Positions 17,916-27,346 of a stretch of DNA of 52,514 nt are shown here, in pieces. The stretch is from contig JAGFIS010000043.1 of the NCBI GenBank assembly GCA_024103425.1, positions 1-52,514 on the forward strand. Direction: 5' to 3'. The DNA comes from Chitinophagaceae bacterium (GTDB lineage Bacteria; Bacteroidota; Bacteroidia; Chitinophagales; Chitinophagaceae). The notes beneath the pieces are model-generated. The model was not told where the DNA came from, ran no database searches, and saw only the letters and a program-made list of their open reading frames with translations. A program made the position numbers and the translations under genes. Every line of letters starts with the position of its first letter. Position 1 is the first letter of the stretch.

Positions 17916-18352
17916 GATGTATTATCAATATTTATACTACAGACTGTGATCTATAAACGGAATCTCTTAAAGTTAATTCTTTACTTCTAATCGTTGCAAT
18001 GAACACAAAATTACCTGCGTTCCTCAATAACCTGCGAGAGTATAAAAAACAGAAATTGGCCGGAATTCTCTATCTGACCTTCGGTAACTAAAGATTTACA
18101 TATTGTTTTGCATCACAAGCCAGGTATTTAGAAAATACCCAGATAAAACTTAATGCAGGAGACCCCAACAATGTATTTGTCCTTTATTACAGATACCTTT
18201 TTAAATAGTTCTCTTATTATTCCAGCACAGAATCTCGGAGTCTGGCCCAAAAAAGATTTTTATATGTGGTATTATCATATATTTACATCCGCTCATAAAG
18301 TTTTAATTCTATTAAAGCCTTTTGGGCATTTTTTTTAATTCAAAAAATTGAT
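17916..18352. other. Long leader/promoter region before susC
   Basis: This 437-base AT-rich stretch separates the divergent GreA/B-family gene from susC. TATATTTAC at 18276-18284 resembles a -7 box ending in A instead of G. A weak stem AAGCC/GGGC at about 18315-18327 is followed by eight T residues, so a leader attenuator is possible. A 61-codon frame at 18153-18338 has no family resemblance and is not called. No sigma/anti-sigma or hybrid sensor gene lies upstream. Confidence 0.45.
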
Positions 18353-21300
18353 ATGAGAAAAGCACTATTCTTCATTGTAGCTGCCACCTTTTTTAGCTTG
18401 CAGCTGACAGCTCAGAAAAAAGTGCAGGGGAAAGTGATTGACGAAAACGGGGCACCACTTTCAGACGTATCTGTAACCCTGCCCGGAAGTAAAACCGGTA
18501 CCATCACAACTGCTGATGGTAGCTTTTCCCTCACGGTTCCATCCGATGCTACAAGACTGGTTTTTTCCAGTGTTGGGATGGAGACTAAAGAAGCAGTAAT
18601 CCCTTCAGACAACTTTATTACATTATCTCTCTCGAGAGTTGACAAAGGCCTCGAAGAAGTAATTGTAGTAGCCTATGGCCAGGTAAAGAAAGGAGACTTT
18701 ACCGGCTCGGCTAATCAAGTGTCTGGGGATGACTTCAAAACAAGGGGTATCATGAACCCTCTGAACGCCATTGTAGCAACCGGACCAGGTGTTCAAACAA
18801 CAGCCGCAGGCGGAAGCCCCGGTAGCTCTCCGGGAATTCGTATCCGCGGATTCGGGTCTATCTCTGCAAGTGATGGTCCGCTAATTGTTGTGGATGGTAT
18901 TGCATATGACGGTGGTCTGGCAAACCTGAACAGTGATGACATTGAAACTATCACCACCCTTAAAGACGCTTCTACTGTAGCTCTTTGGGGTAGTCGTGCA
19001 TCCAACGGGGTTATCATGATCACAACCCGCAAGGGATCGAAAAACAGAAATACTCTTTCTATTAAAGCCACACAAGGTTTCAGTAGCCGTGGACTACCCG
19101 AGTATGAAAGAGTAAATGCCTTTGAGTACTACCCCCTGATGTGGGAATCAATGATGAATGCGCTCATCTATCCTACTACAGGAACCGGTTTAACTCCTCA
19201 ACAGGCCGCACAGGCAGCTACTAATGGAATTAAAGCCCAATTAGCTTACAACCCGTTCAAAGGGATTGCAGATAACGATATCGTAAGAGTTGACGGTACT
19301 ATCAATCCGAATGCTCAATTACTCTATCCCGATGATCTTGACTGGGCTAAAGAACTCATCCGCCAGGGAATCAGGAACGAGTACGTACTGTCTTATGCAG
19401 GCGGAAATGACAAATCTGACTTCCTGGGATCATTTGGATACGTTAATGAGAAAGGATACCTGATCCGTTCCGACTGGAGGAGATTTACCGGAAGGCTCGT
19501 TTTGAATACTCAGCCGCAAAAATGGATTAAGACCGGACTCAACATCTCCGGATCCTTGAACCAGTCTAACCAGGCAAGTGACGGAAGCAGTACCGGTTAT
19601 GTGAACCCATTCTTCTTCTCAAGAACTATCGGCCCGATCTATCCTGTATATGCTCATAACATGACTACCGGCGAATATCTGTTGGACGATTTCGGCAACA
19701 GAATATATGATCTGGGAAATATGGGAGGCCTCGGACTCGGAATTCCGAACCGTCCTTCAGGCGGAAAACCCGGAAGGCATGTGATTGAGGAAACCAAACT
19801 GAATAAAAACGATTTCCGCAGAAACACAATAAGCGGACGTGCATACGCTAATCTTTATTTCACCGATTGGCTCAACTTTGCTACAAACATCGGCGCTGAC
19901 ATCACCGATTACAACTCAGCCACTTACGAAAACACAATCGTAGGTGACGGTGCTCCGGCAGGTAGAGCAAGTAAAGGAAATCAAAAGACTATCAGTTATA
20001 CTTTCAACCAGGTGCTGAACTTCAACAAGAGATTTGATGATCATAATATTGGAGCTACTGCAGGACACGAAAACTATGATTACACTTACCTGTCCCTCTC
20101 CGGTTCCAAGCAGGGTGAAGTTCTTCAGGGAAGTATTGAATTCCCTAACTTCTCTGTGATCAACAGCCTTTCCTCTTCTAAGTCTGAGTACAGAATTGAG
20201 AGTTACTTCGGCCGTATTAACTACGACTTTGCCGGTAAGTACTTCATCAGTGCTAACGCAAGAAGAGACGGTAACAGCCGCTTCTTTAAAGATGTTAGAT
20301 GGGCTAACTTCTATGGTGTAGGTCTGGCATGGAGAATTGATAAAGAAAACTTCATGAATGGAATCAGCTGGGTTAACTCTTTAAAACTCAGAAGCTCTTA
20401 CGGTCAGTTGGGTAACGATGCGGTCGGCACTTATTATGCTTACCAGAGCCTTTACTCATTGGGACGTAACAACGCTGATGAGCCCGGTGCACTTCAATCT
20501 CAATTGCCGAACCCACTCATTACATGGGAAACAAGCAAGCCTTTTGATGTAGGTGTTGACTTCGGACTGTTGAAAAACAGATTGAGAGGTACCGTTGAAT
20601 ACTACCACAGAAACATCTCAGGATTGATCTTCGACGTTCAGACTCCACTATCCGACGGAGGCTTCGCCATCCCAACTAACATCGGTAATATGTATAACAG
20701 CGGTATCGAAGCTGAATTAATCGGAGAAGTAGTTAAATCCAGAGATTTCAGCTGGACGGTTAAGGTTAACTCAAGCACTATCAAGAACAGAATCACCAAG
20801 ATGCCGGCAGAGAACCCAGAACAAATCAGTGGTACTAAAAAACTCATGGAAGGGCACTCCATCTATGACTATTGGCTGCGCGACTGGTATGGTGTTGATC
20901 CCGATGACGGTGCAGGTCTCTTTGTTGCCAACAACGGAACAGGATCTGGTATAAGGCTGAAAACAAATAAAGACGGAAAAGTAGATACGCTTACTACAGA
21001 CGTCAACAACGCCAGATACCATTACGCAGGAACTGCAATTCCTGATTTGTTTGGAGGTATTGAAAATACCTTCTCTTACAAAGGATTCACCTTAAACTTC
21101 CTGTTGCAGTACCAGATTGGAGGCAAAGTTTACGATAACACCTATGCAGGTATCATGAGCGCCGGAAACTACGGAGAAGCTTTGCACAAAGATGCTCTTA
21201 AGAGATGGCAGAAGCCGGGTGATATCACCGATGTACCGAGAATGCAGAATAACGCACTCAGTATTTTTGGTGCAGCTTCAGACAGATGGTTGCTTGGAGC

Positions 21301-21523
21301 AAGCTTCCTGAACATTCGTTCCGTAACTGTGACGTACAATTTCCCGAAATCACTATACGAAAAGTTGAATGCAGCAAATGCCAGTGTCTTCATAGGTGCT
21401 GAAAACGTTTACCTGTTCTCTAAACGTAAGGGAACTAACATTAACCAAAGCTTTGCCGGTACTAACTCCAACAGCTATACTCCTGCCAGAATCATTACTG
21501 CAGGTATTAACTTAAACTTTTAA
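18353..21523 (+). CDS. SusC/RagA-type TonB-linked outer membrane protein
   Basis: This is a 1056-residue outer-membrane barrel that imports glycans or peptides with TonB energy. A signal peptide ends at about residue 20 (LQLTAQ). A carboxypeptidase-D regulatory-like domain (about 22-105) is followed by the plug, which begins after LEEVIVVAYG and contains the SusC landmark RIRGFGSISASDGPLIVVDG. The rest forms the barrel and ends in aromatic Phe (AGINLNF), as required for BAM insertion. There is no STN domain, so it is unlikely to signal through an anti-sigma factor. It is followed by susD after ten bases. The substrate is unknown because no hydrolase gene is linked. Confidence 0.97.
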   Translation: MRKALFFIVAATFFSLQLTAQKKVQGKVIDENGAPLSDVSVTLPGSKTGTITTADGSFSLTVPSDATRLVFSSVGMETKEAVIPSDNFITLSLSRVDKGLEEVIVVAYGQVKKGDFTGSANQVSGDDFKTRGIMNPLNAIVATGPGVQTTAAGGSPGSSPGIRIRGFGSISASDGPLIVVDGIAYDGGLANLNSDDIETITTLKDASTVALWGSRASNGVIMITTRKGSKNRNTLSIKATQGFSSRGLPEYERVNAFEYYPLMWESMMNALIYPTTGTGLTPQQAAQAATNGIKAQLAYNPFKGIADNDIVRVDGTINPNAQLLYPDDLDWAKELIRQGIRNEYVLSYAGGNDKSDFLGSFGYVNEKGYLIRSDWRRFTGRLVLNTQPQKWIKTGLNISGSLNQSNQASDGSSTGYVNPFFFSRTIGPIYPVYAHNMTTGEYLLDDFGNRIYDLGNMGGLGLGIPNRPSGGKPGRHVIEETKLNKNDFRRNTISGRAYANLYFTDWLNFATNIGADITDYNSATYENTIVGDGAPAGRASKGNQKTISYTFNQVLNFNKRFDDHNIGATAGHENYDYTYLSLSGSKQGEVLQGSIEFPNFSVINSLSSSKSEYRIESYFGRINYDFAGKYFISANARRDGNSRFFKDVRWANFYGVGLAWRIDKENFMNGISWVNSLKLRSSYGQLGNDAVGTYYAYQSLYSLGRNNADEPGALQSQLPNPLITWETSKPFDVGVDFGLLKNRLRGTVEYYHRNISGLIFDVQTPLSDGGFAIPTNIGNMYNSGIEAELIGEVVKSRDFSWTVKVNSSTIKNRITKMPAENPEQISGTKKLMEGHSIYDYWLRDWYGVDPDDGAGLFVANNGTGSGIRLKTNKDGKVDTLTTDVNNARYHYAGTAIPDLFGGIENTFSYKGFTLNFLLQYQIGGKVYDNTYAGIMSAGNYGEALHKDALKRWQKPGDITDVPRMQNNALSIFGAASDRWLLGASFLNIRSVTVTYNFPKSLYEKLNAANASVFIGAENVYLFSKRKGTNINQSFAGTNSNSYTPARIITAGINLNF

Positions 21524-21533
21524 TTAGAAGATT

Positions 21534-23024
21534 ATGAAAAAGATATTATTAAGCTCATTAGTAATCTTTCTGGCAAGTAGCTTATTCTTAACAGGCTGTA
21601 AGAAAGATTATCTTGAAACCTCGCCCAATGCTTCGGTGAGTGACCAGGATATATTCAAGACCACACAGAATGCCTGGAATGCCATCAATGGTATCCACCG
21701 TTCGTTATACATCCAGTATAACCGCCGCCAGGACCAGGGCGGTCAGAGTAAGAACATGATCGACATGGATGTACTGGGTGAAGATCTGGTATTCTCTACC
21801 CGTGGTAATGGCTGGTTTGTTTCTACCTACCAATGGCTGGATCACCGTAATGAAAATTCATGGACTGTTTACTTTGAGTTCCAGTTCTACTACGATATCA
21901 TCACGAATGCTAACATGATCATTGCCAATATTGACAATGCAGAAGGGCCTGACACCGACAAACGCGCTATTAAAGGCCAGGCTCTGGCTTACAGGGCGTG
22001 GTCTTACTTCCAAATGATCCAACTCTTCGGAGAGCGTTATGTAAAAGGTGCGGCTAACAGTGGCCCGGGTCTTTCCCTGGTACTTGTACCTACAAAAGAC
22101 CAAATTCCAAGGTCGTCTGTAGAAGAGGTTTACACTCAAATCATCAAAGACCTTACTGACGCGATTACCAACCTGACCGGTTTACCGGCGCGCAGTAATG
22201 CTTCTCACATCAACGTGAATGTTGCAAAAGGATTCCGCGCCAGAGTGGCACTTGCAATGCAGGATTATCCAACTGCAGCACAATTTGCAAGTGAAGCAAG
22301 ACAAGGCTTCTCTTTGATGAGCAACGCACAGTACATGAGTGGGTTCAACGATTACAAAAATCCGGAGTGGATGTGGGGATCTCACCAGATTCAGGATCAG
22401 ACAACTTACTTCTACTCGTTCTTTGCCTACATGTCAGCAAACTTTAACTCTACGAATATCAGAGGTAATCCTAAGTGTATTAACTCGTTGCTCTATAATA
22501 CAATTTCAGCAACGGATATACGTAAACAACTTTGGGATCCGACAGGTACTAACACTGCTTTCCCGACCCCTCCGGGTGGTAGCCGTTTCAAGTATATGCA
22601 CCGCAAGTTCATCGCTCCTGCCGGAAGTGGAAGCAGTATCGGTGATGTACCGATGATGCGTGTAGCTGAAATGTACCTTATCGAAGCTGAAGCATTAGCA
22701 AGACAAGGAGGAAAGGACGCTGAAGCAGCACAGGCACTCTATCCGCTCGCTGTAAACAGAGATCCTGACTACGTATTGTCAACAAATACCGGCCAGGCAT
22801 TGATTGATGAAATCATGCTGCAACGCCGTGTGGAACTGTGGGGCGAAGGATTCCGTTTCTACGATCTGAAGCGCTTGAATCTGCCGTTGGATAGAACCGG
22901 CACTAATGCTGATCCTGCCGTAGCCAGTGTAATGTCAGTACCAGCCGGCGGAAACATCTGGCAATTCCTGCTCCCGAAAGACGAACTGAACGCAAACGAA
23001 AATTCTGTTCAGAATCCGTTATAG
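21534..23024 (+). CDS. SusD/RagB-family nutrient-binding lipoprotein
   Basis: This 496-residue surface lipoprotein forms the lid over its SusC partner and captures the nutrient. The lipobox LTGC places the lipidated cysteine at residue 22, followed by KKDYLETSP, the usual SusD start. The N-terminal SusD-like TPR region contains the segment KGQALAYRAWSYFQMIQLFG. The C-terminal RagB/SusD part has EMYLIEAEALARQGG and ELWGEGFRFYDLKRLNLP, both strongly conserved in the family. It is co-transcribed with susC and followed by a strong terminator, so this is a two-gene unit without linked enzymes. Confidence 0.97.
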   Translation: MKKILLSSLVIFLASSLFLTGCKKDYLETSPNASVSDQDIFKTTQNAWNAINGIHRSLYIQYNRRQDQGGQSKNMIDMDVLGEDLVFSTRGNGWFVSTYQWLDHRNENSWTVYFEFQFYYDIITNANMIIANIDNAEGPDTDKRAIKGQALAYRAWSYFQMIQLFGERYVKGAANSGPGLSLVLVPTKDQIPRSSVEEVYTQIIKDLTDAITNLTGLPARSNASHINVNVAKGFRARVALAMQDYPTAAQFASEARQGFSLMSNAQYMSGFNDYKNPEWMWGSHQIQDQTTYFYSFFAYMSANFNSTNIRGNPKCINSLLYNTISATDIRKQLWDPTGTNTAFPTPPGGSRFKYMHRKFIAPAGSGSSIGDVPMMRVAEMYLIEAEALARQGGKDAEAAQALYPLAVNRDPDYVLSTNTGQALIDEIMLQRRVELWGEGFRFYDLKRLNLPLDRTGTNADPAVASVMSVPAGGNIWQFLLPKDELNANENSVQNPL

Positions 23025-23050
23025 TCTTAAGTAAGAATAGATACAATAAA

Positions 23051-23076
23051 GGCTGTCCCAAGGGGGGCAGCCTTTT
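23051..23076 (+). terminator. Terminator of the susCD unit
   Basis: GGCTGTCCC and GGGGCAGCC form a 9-bp stem with one G-T pair and an AAGG loop (23051-23072), followed by TTTT. It lies 26 bases after the susD stop. Confidence 0.85.
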
Positions 23077-23115
23077 ATCTTTTCAATGTTTACGAACTAT
23101 ACAATAATCTTTCGA

Positions 23116-23535
23116 TTACTCTAATGTAGCATCGAGAGTAATGGGGAATTTGAGCGCTTTACTGATCGGGCAACCGCCTTTTGCGGCTTCAGCACACTCC
23201 ATAAATTTTTCTTTGCTGATTCCCGGAACTTTGGCTTTTAAAGTTAAATGCGAACCTGTCAACTCCAGTTTATCAGGATCCATTGTTACTTCAGCCCTGG
23301 CATCGATAAAATCAGGAGTAAATCCTGCCTGTCCTAAAATAAGGCTGAGTGCCATAGCAAAACAACCGGCATGTGAGGCTGCTAATAATTCATCGGGATT
23401 AGTACCTGATGCATCACCAAAACGGGTGAGGAACGAATAAGGTTGGTTGTCTAATACTTTACTTCTGGTGCTAAGGGTTCCTTTACCTTCTTTTACGGTG
23501 CCTTTCCATTCTGCACTCGCAATATGCTTCTTCAT
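23116..23535 (-). CDS. OsmC/Ohr-family peroxiredoxin
   Basis: This 139-residue protein belongs to the OsmC family, which reduces organic hydroperoxides with a cysteine pair. The peroxidatic Cys58 lies in SHAGCFAMALS and the resolving Cys122 in KGGCPISKAL, with an additional Cys114. The N-terminal strand SAEWKGTVKEGKGTLS is typical of the OsmC rather than Ohr branch. It probably works in the cytosol and uses a dihydrolipoyl-type reductant. It converges with the susCD unit. The transglutaminase-like gene is upstream on the same strand, 166 bases away, so co-transcription is uncertain. Confidence 0.93.
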   Translation of the reverse strand: MKKHIASAEWKGTVKEGKGTLSTRSKVLDNQPYSFLTRFGDASGTNPDELLAASHAGCFAMALSLILGQAGFTPDFIDARAEVTMDPDKLELTGSHLTLKAKVPGISKEKFMECAEAAKGGCPISKALKFPITLDATLE

Positions 23536-23701
23536 ACTTTACTTTTTTAGATTATTTACAATAAGTTTCTTTCTCATTTCCATCCTCACAAATGACGCGC
23601 CAAGTTGATTAATATCTATACCGATGATGATTTTTTGCCGGAAGAAGCTAAAAGCAGCTCTTGCAGAGGGCAATAAAAATTCAGAAAATCCAATGTACTC
23701 C

Positions 23702-24310
23702 CTATCCAATCATTTCGGGACGCTTGTAGAATAACTCATGGCAGTCTGCAGATTCGTGCATTGAATCGAGAACTGAGGGCAGCGGTTTTTTGAAAATATA
23801 GGGATAATCAATTTCGCCCAGTTCTGTACGAATAGGGTAAGCTAACTGTTCTTTTTCAATTGAAAATTGTGAATTGACGCCCGGCTTATTTCCCCTGGGA
23901 TCCACACGAAACCATCCTGTATCTTCAAAATAAATTGCATTCAAACCATGCAGTGCATATCCGGAATCCACTGATCCGGCTCTCAGCACCCGCTGATAAC
24001 AGAAGCCTGTCGGGATACCCATCCCTCTCAGCAGCGTTGCCAGTAAGTGAGACTTGGCAAAACAAATTCCTTCCTTTTTTTGAAGTACGTCTTCGGCGTT
24101 TATTGTAATCACTTTGCTTCCGGTATCGAAAGAATGCGAAATTTTATCTCTTGCTATCTCAAAAGCCATTTTAGCACGGTCATGCAGGTTAGTGGTGGCA
24201 GATTCGATCTCATGTATTTTCTGCTGAATTAAGGGAGTATTAAAAACTACAACGGGTGGTATTTCATCAAGATAATCTTTTGGATTATTTGATTCAGGTG
24301 ATAATTGCAT
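23702..24310 (-). CDS. Transglutaminase-like cysteine protein
   Basis: The 202-residue protein has the papain-like transglutaminase triad: Cys83 in KEGICFAKSHLLATLLRGMG, His121 in GYALHGLNAIYF, and Asp137 in FRVDPRGNK. There is no signal peptide, so it is probably cytoplasmic. Bacterial members are usually cysteine proteases or peptide-modifying enzymes, not true cross-linkers. The N-terminal 35 residues carry a short, proline-rich lead (PKDYLDEIPPVV). No partner gene indicates a substrate. Confidence 0.85.
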   Translation of the reverse strand: MQLSPESNNPKDYLDEIPPVVVFNTPLIQQKIHEIESATTNLHDRAKMAFEIARDKISHSFDTGSKVITINAEDVLQKKEGICFAKSHLLATLLRGMGIPTGFCYQRVLRAGSVDSGYALHGLNAIYFEDTGWFRVDPRGNKPGVNSQFSIEKEQLAYPIRTELGEIDYPYIFKKPLPSVLDSMHESADCHELFYKRPEMIG

Positions 24311-24753
24311 AATAAAAATTTTAACAGTGGTCCTTCAATATCATTTTACTGCTTTTCAGCTATTTTCTGTTTTTTGGTGAAAACAATTGCAAAAAAACAA
24401 ACAACTTTCATACCGATTCAGACAAATCAGTTAACACATAATTACCATCTTTCGGACTTAAAAAGCTTCTTTTCGCTTGAATTTCAGCAGATTACTACTC
24501 CTAAAAAAATGGCCCGAGTAGAAACAGGGGCCGTTTACCAAAACTAACTGCTTATGAGAAAATTGTATTTCAAACCTTATACTCTATATAAGGCAAAACT
24601 GATGCCAAAAACACCTTTATACCGTTAATTACGTGTGAAAGAAACCAAAAAGTATCTTCTGTAATAATGATTAACCCTAAACTTTTGCCACCTCACTTTT
24701 TCCCCTTCGATATTACCTTTACCTGATTCTTTCTCTTTCAATCCCTCACGCTA
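24311..24753. other. Non-coding stretch holding the first 52-bp repeat
   Basis: These 443 bases contain no convincing gene. A frame of 80 codons starting within the transglutaminase 5' end shows no family features. The notable content is the leader-like repeat at 24511-24562, whose terminal ATGAGAAAA opens a frame of only 24 codons. Confidence 0.6.
24511..24562 (+). repeat. 52-bp direct repeat, copy 1 (leader-like)
   Basis: The sequence differs from 25088-25139 at only two of 52 positions. It contains a GGCCC/GGGCC hairpin, then CCGTTTACCAAAACTAACTG, and ends in ATGAGAAAA. Identity stops at the point where coding would begin, and the following frame (MRKLYFKPYT...) ends after 24 codons. Confidence 0.85.
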
Positions 24754-25047
24754 ATGGCCAAAGGCTTATTCTATAAAATCCTGATTATCGCCTCTTTTCT
24801 GGTGATTATTTTCTCTCCTGACAGCTTTTCTGTTGGCCTGGCAATAATATATCTAATCTTCAGAGCTGCTCTGATGATTATCGAAAGTGTCATCGAATTC
24901 AAAGAGCATCAAAAGGAGGAGGGCAACAATGAGAAAGAACAATTAACCCGCCGACATCTGATTGTTTCAATGCTGCCTGCGGTTCTCTTAATACTTAGTG
25001 CACTGGTTCTCTTCTTTCTCAGAAAAGACTACAACCTGTTTGAATAA
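24754..25047 (+). CDS. Small hypothetical membrane protein
   Basis: I do not recognise this 97-residue protein. It has a hydrophobic N-terminal segment (about 6-21), a second one (about 27-43), a charged middle rich in Glu and Lys (ESVIEFKEHQKEEGNNEKEQ), and a third hydrophobic helix (about 70-89). This suggests a three-helix inner-membrane protein with a cytosolic or periplasmic charged loop. It lies exactly between the two 52-bp repeats. TACCTTTA at about 24715 is a near match to a -7 box. Codon use looks ordinary for the window, which supports but does not prove that it is expressed. Confidence 0.55.
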   Translation: MAKGLFYKILIIASFLVIIFSPDSFSVGLAIIYLIFRAALMIIESVIEFKEHQKEEGNNEKEQLTRRHLIVSMLPAVLLILSALVLFFLRKDYNLFE

Positions 25048-25087
25048 CTCTGAAACTACATCCCGGAAAAAGCAGTGAAAAAAGAAA

Positions 25088-25139
25088 GGCCCAAGTAGAA
25101 ACAAGGGCCGTTTACCAAAACTAACTGCTTATGAGAAAA
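25088..25139 (+). repeat. 52-bp direct repeat, copy 2 (leader-like)
   Basis: This is the second copy of the repeat at 24511-24562, in the same orientation 577 bases away. Its ATGAGAAAA opens MRKIFLRCLSLF followed by a stop: a short basic then hydrophobic peptide like the start of a signal sequence cut off after 12 codons. Confidence 0.85.
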
Positions 25140-25333
25140 ATTTTTTTACGTTGCTTGTCGCTCTTTTAAAAAGCTGATACAAAGGTAGACTCACATGGGC
25201 GTTAATTCATCATACAAACCCAATTTTATAAAAGAATTTAGAATGTTTTATCATTCCTTTAAGCCTCTATCCATGCAGGTTTCAGGCGGTTAAAAGACTT
25301 GTAGCAGACTAAAAATTTCTTGTAAAAATCCGA

Positions 25334-26398
25334 TCAGGATTGATGGGTTAATTTTTCTGCATTTTCTGCAAATTGCAATGCATCTATAAACTCCTGAATA
25401 TCACCGTTCATTACATCATCCAGATTGTAAACCGTCATCCCGATGCGATGATCAGTCACCCTGCCCTGCGGATAATTATAAGTGCGAATCTTGGCTGAAC
25501 GGTCGCCGGTGCTCACCAGACTCTTTCTTCTTCTGGCAATTTCTTCCTCGTGTTTTCTTACCTCCTCTTCGTAAATCTTAGTACGGAGCATCTGCATAGC
25601 CTTTTCACGGTTAGCCAACTGGCTTCTCTCTGTCTGGCAGACCACTACCACACCCGTCGGAATATGGGTGAGCATTACCTTGGTCTCTACCTTGTTTACA
25701 TTCTGCCCTCCGGCCCCGCCACTTCGTGCAGTCTCCATCTTAACATCACTTTCCTTAATATCTACATCCACCTCATCAGCCTCCGGCATTACAGCAACCG
25801 TAGCCGCGCTTGTATGCACCCGGCCACTAGCTTCGGTTTCCGGTACCCGCTGAACACGATGAACACCGCTCTCGAATTTCAACGTACCATAAACGTCATC
25901 GCCTTTTACTTCCAGCTGAACTTCTTTATAACCACCCACTGTACCTTCATTCTCACTCAAAATAGCAGTGTGCCATCCTTTGCCCTCACAGTACCGCATG
26001 TACATCCTCAATAAATCACCCGCAAAGAGCGATGCCTCATCACCTCCGGTCCCTGCCCTGATCTCCACGATACAGTTGCGCTCGTCTTGCGGGTCTTTAG
26101 GAATAAGTAACTGGCGGATATCCCCCTCCAATTTCTCTTTCTCTTCTTCAAGTGCCGGCAGGCCTTCCTTTGCCAGTTCACGCATCTCTTCATCATCGCC
26201 ATCTAAAACTTCTTTGTTGAATTCGATATCCCCGAGCAGTTTGATATACCGCTTCCGTGCATCCACAATCTTTTCCAGATCACGGTACTCCTTACTCACT
26301 GCACGGTATCTCTTGTTATCGTTCACAACTTCAGGATTGGTAAGTGCAATTCCTAACTCATCGAAACGGGCTTGTATGGCTTCCAGTTTATCCAGCAT
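25334..26398 (-). CDS. prfA: Peptide chain release factor 1
   Basis: RF1 ends translation at UAA and UAG. The 354-residue protein has an N-terminal helical domain (1-100) and the peptidyl-hydrolysis motif in [11 protein letters not shown] (GGQ at about 227-229). The codon-recognition loop reads [14 protein letters not shown], so the class-1 P-x-T tripeptide is PET instead of the more usual PAT or PVT. The overall sequence is clearly RF1 and not RF2, which would carry SPF and an internal frameshift. recO lies 81 bases upstream on the same strand, but a -7 box between them suggests its own promoter. Confidence 0.97.
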   Translation of the reverse strand: MLDKLEAIQARFDELGIALTNPEVVNDNKRYRAVSKEYRDLEKIVDARKRYIKLLGDIEFNKEVLDGDDEEMRELAKEGLPALEEEKEKLEGDIRQLLIPKDPQDERNCIVEIRAGTGGDEASLFAGDLLRMYMRYCEGKGWHTAILSENEGTVGGYKEVQLEVKGDDVYGTLKFESGVHRVQRVPETEASGRVHTSAATVAVMPEADEVDVDIKESDVKMETARSGGAGGQNVNKVETKVMLTHIPTGVVVVCQTERSQLANREKAMQMLRTKIYEEEVRKHEEEIARRRKSLVSTGDRSAKIRTYNYPQGRVTDHRIGMTVYNLDDVMNGDIQEFIDALQFAENAEKLTHQS

Positions 26399-26424
26399 AC
26401 TATTTACATCTCTTTTTAGGCCGG

Positions 26425-26432
26425 CAAAGGTA
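26425..26432 (-). promoter_or_regulatory. -7-like box before prfA
   Basis: TACCTTTG on the minus strand matches TAnnTTTG and lies 27 bases before the prfA ATG. No exact -33 TTTG was seen at the usual spacing. Confidence 0.45.
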
Positions 26433-26479
26433 AATCAAATGAATATTTTTAAGGGCTTCACAAGAAGGGAAACTGCGCA

Positions 26480-27229
26480 TTACGCCATCTGTTCAAACAC
26501 ACGAAGTGTTTTTAGCTCAGAAAAACCTTGTATCTGCCAGCGGAAATAAGCCTCGATCAAATAAAGAATCTTCCTTCTTGCACTCCCATTCAACCCCAAC
26601 CGCGGCATTATAAAACCCTTAGACCCCGGCCTGAAAGCATGCGACGCCTCTATCAAATTTGAAAAGTACTTGTGTATCTCCGGACTGCCGGCCATCGAAC
26701 GATCTCTTAATTCTTCAATGAATTGACCGTCTTCAGGACTGAAATAAGGTTCAGTCTCACTGAAATTATTAACAAGTTTGATACCTAAAAAATCGGGCAG
26801 ACAAACAGCAAAGAATACAGGAATATCAGCTGCCTCTGTCCCGGTGCACTCATCCAGAAACTTCAGTGTGTTTTCAACAAAATCGTAGAACTCTTCATTC
26901 TGTTCTTCGTGGCGGATGGTCTTCTGAATCAATTCAACTATAAAAAGTGCAACAGTATTCTTAATAACATTTCTTAAAATATCATTATAGACAATACCCC
27001 AGGCCGCTTCCTTAACCCGTTGTAGGTTTTTAAGATCATTATGGTATACCTGCATATCCAGTATCGAGGCAGGCTGATACAAATATGCCGTTGCGGATCG
27101 CTTAGACGTTCGTATCCCGTTGATCATGTACGACTGTAATCCGTACATCCGCGTATAAACAGTAGCAACAATACTGCTTTCACCATACTTTACGTTTCGT
27201 AAAACAATGCCACGGGTTGAACTGATCAT
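26480..27229 (-). CDS. recO: DNA repair protein RecO
   Basis: RecO loads RecA on SSB-coated single-stranded DNA in the RecFOR pathway. The N-terminal OB fold (1-80) begins with the family signature GIVLRNVKYGESSIVATVYT. The rest is the helical domain. It is 249 residues long, the normal size. Only two cysteines occur (DECTG and AVCLP), so the four-cysteine zinc site found in some RecO proteins is absent. It is divergent from the M1 peptidase gene across 117 bases. Confidence 0.92.
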   Translation of the reverse strand: MISSTRGIVLRNVKYGESSIVATVYTRMYGLQSYMINGIRTSKRSATAYLYQPASILDMQVYHNDLKNLQRVKEAAWGIVYNDILRNVIKNTVALFIVELIQKTIRHEEQNEEFYDFVENTLKFLDECTGTEAADIPVFFAVCLPDFLGIKLVNNFSETEPYFSPEDGQFIEELRDRSMAGSPEIHKYFSNLIEASHAFRPGSKGFIMPRLGLNGSARRKILYLIEAYFRWQIQGFSELKTLRVFEQMA

Positions 27230-27346
27230 TATTTCAAAGTTCGTGTAATCTTCTGCCTTTGTAAAGAAATTGCCGGTATTCTTTCTTCCGGCAGTAAAAA
27301 AATGTATATTTATATTACTGTTTTTTACCAGAAATAATCATCCGCT

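Noticed and set aside
18077..18087. CCTTCGGTAAC shared between 14870-14880 and 18077-18087
   Set aside because: An 11-base match is expected by chance many times in a window of this size.
18153..18338. 61-codon frame upstream of susC
   Set aside because: It lies in the leader/promoter region, ends at the T-rich stretch and has no recognisable features.
24305..24547. 80-codon plus-strand frame behind the transglutaminase gene start
   Set aside because: It runs through an AT-rich stretch into repeat copy 1 and lacks any protein-like pattern.
25550..26014. 154-codon frame antisense to prfA
   Set aside because: It is a shadow of the prfA codons; prfA is unmistakable.
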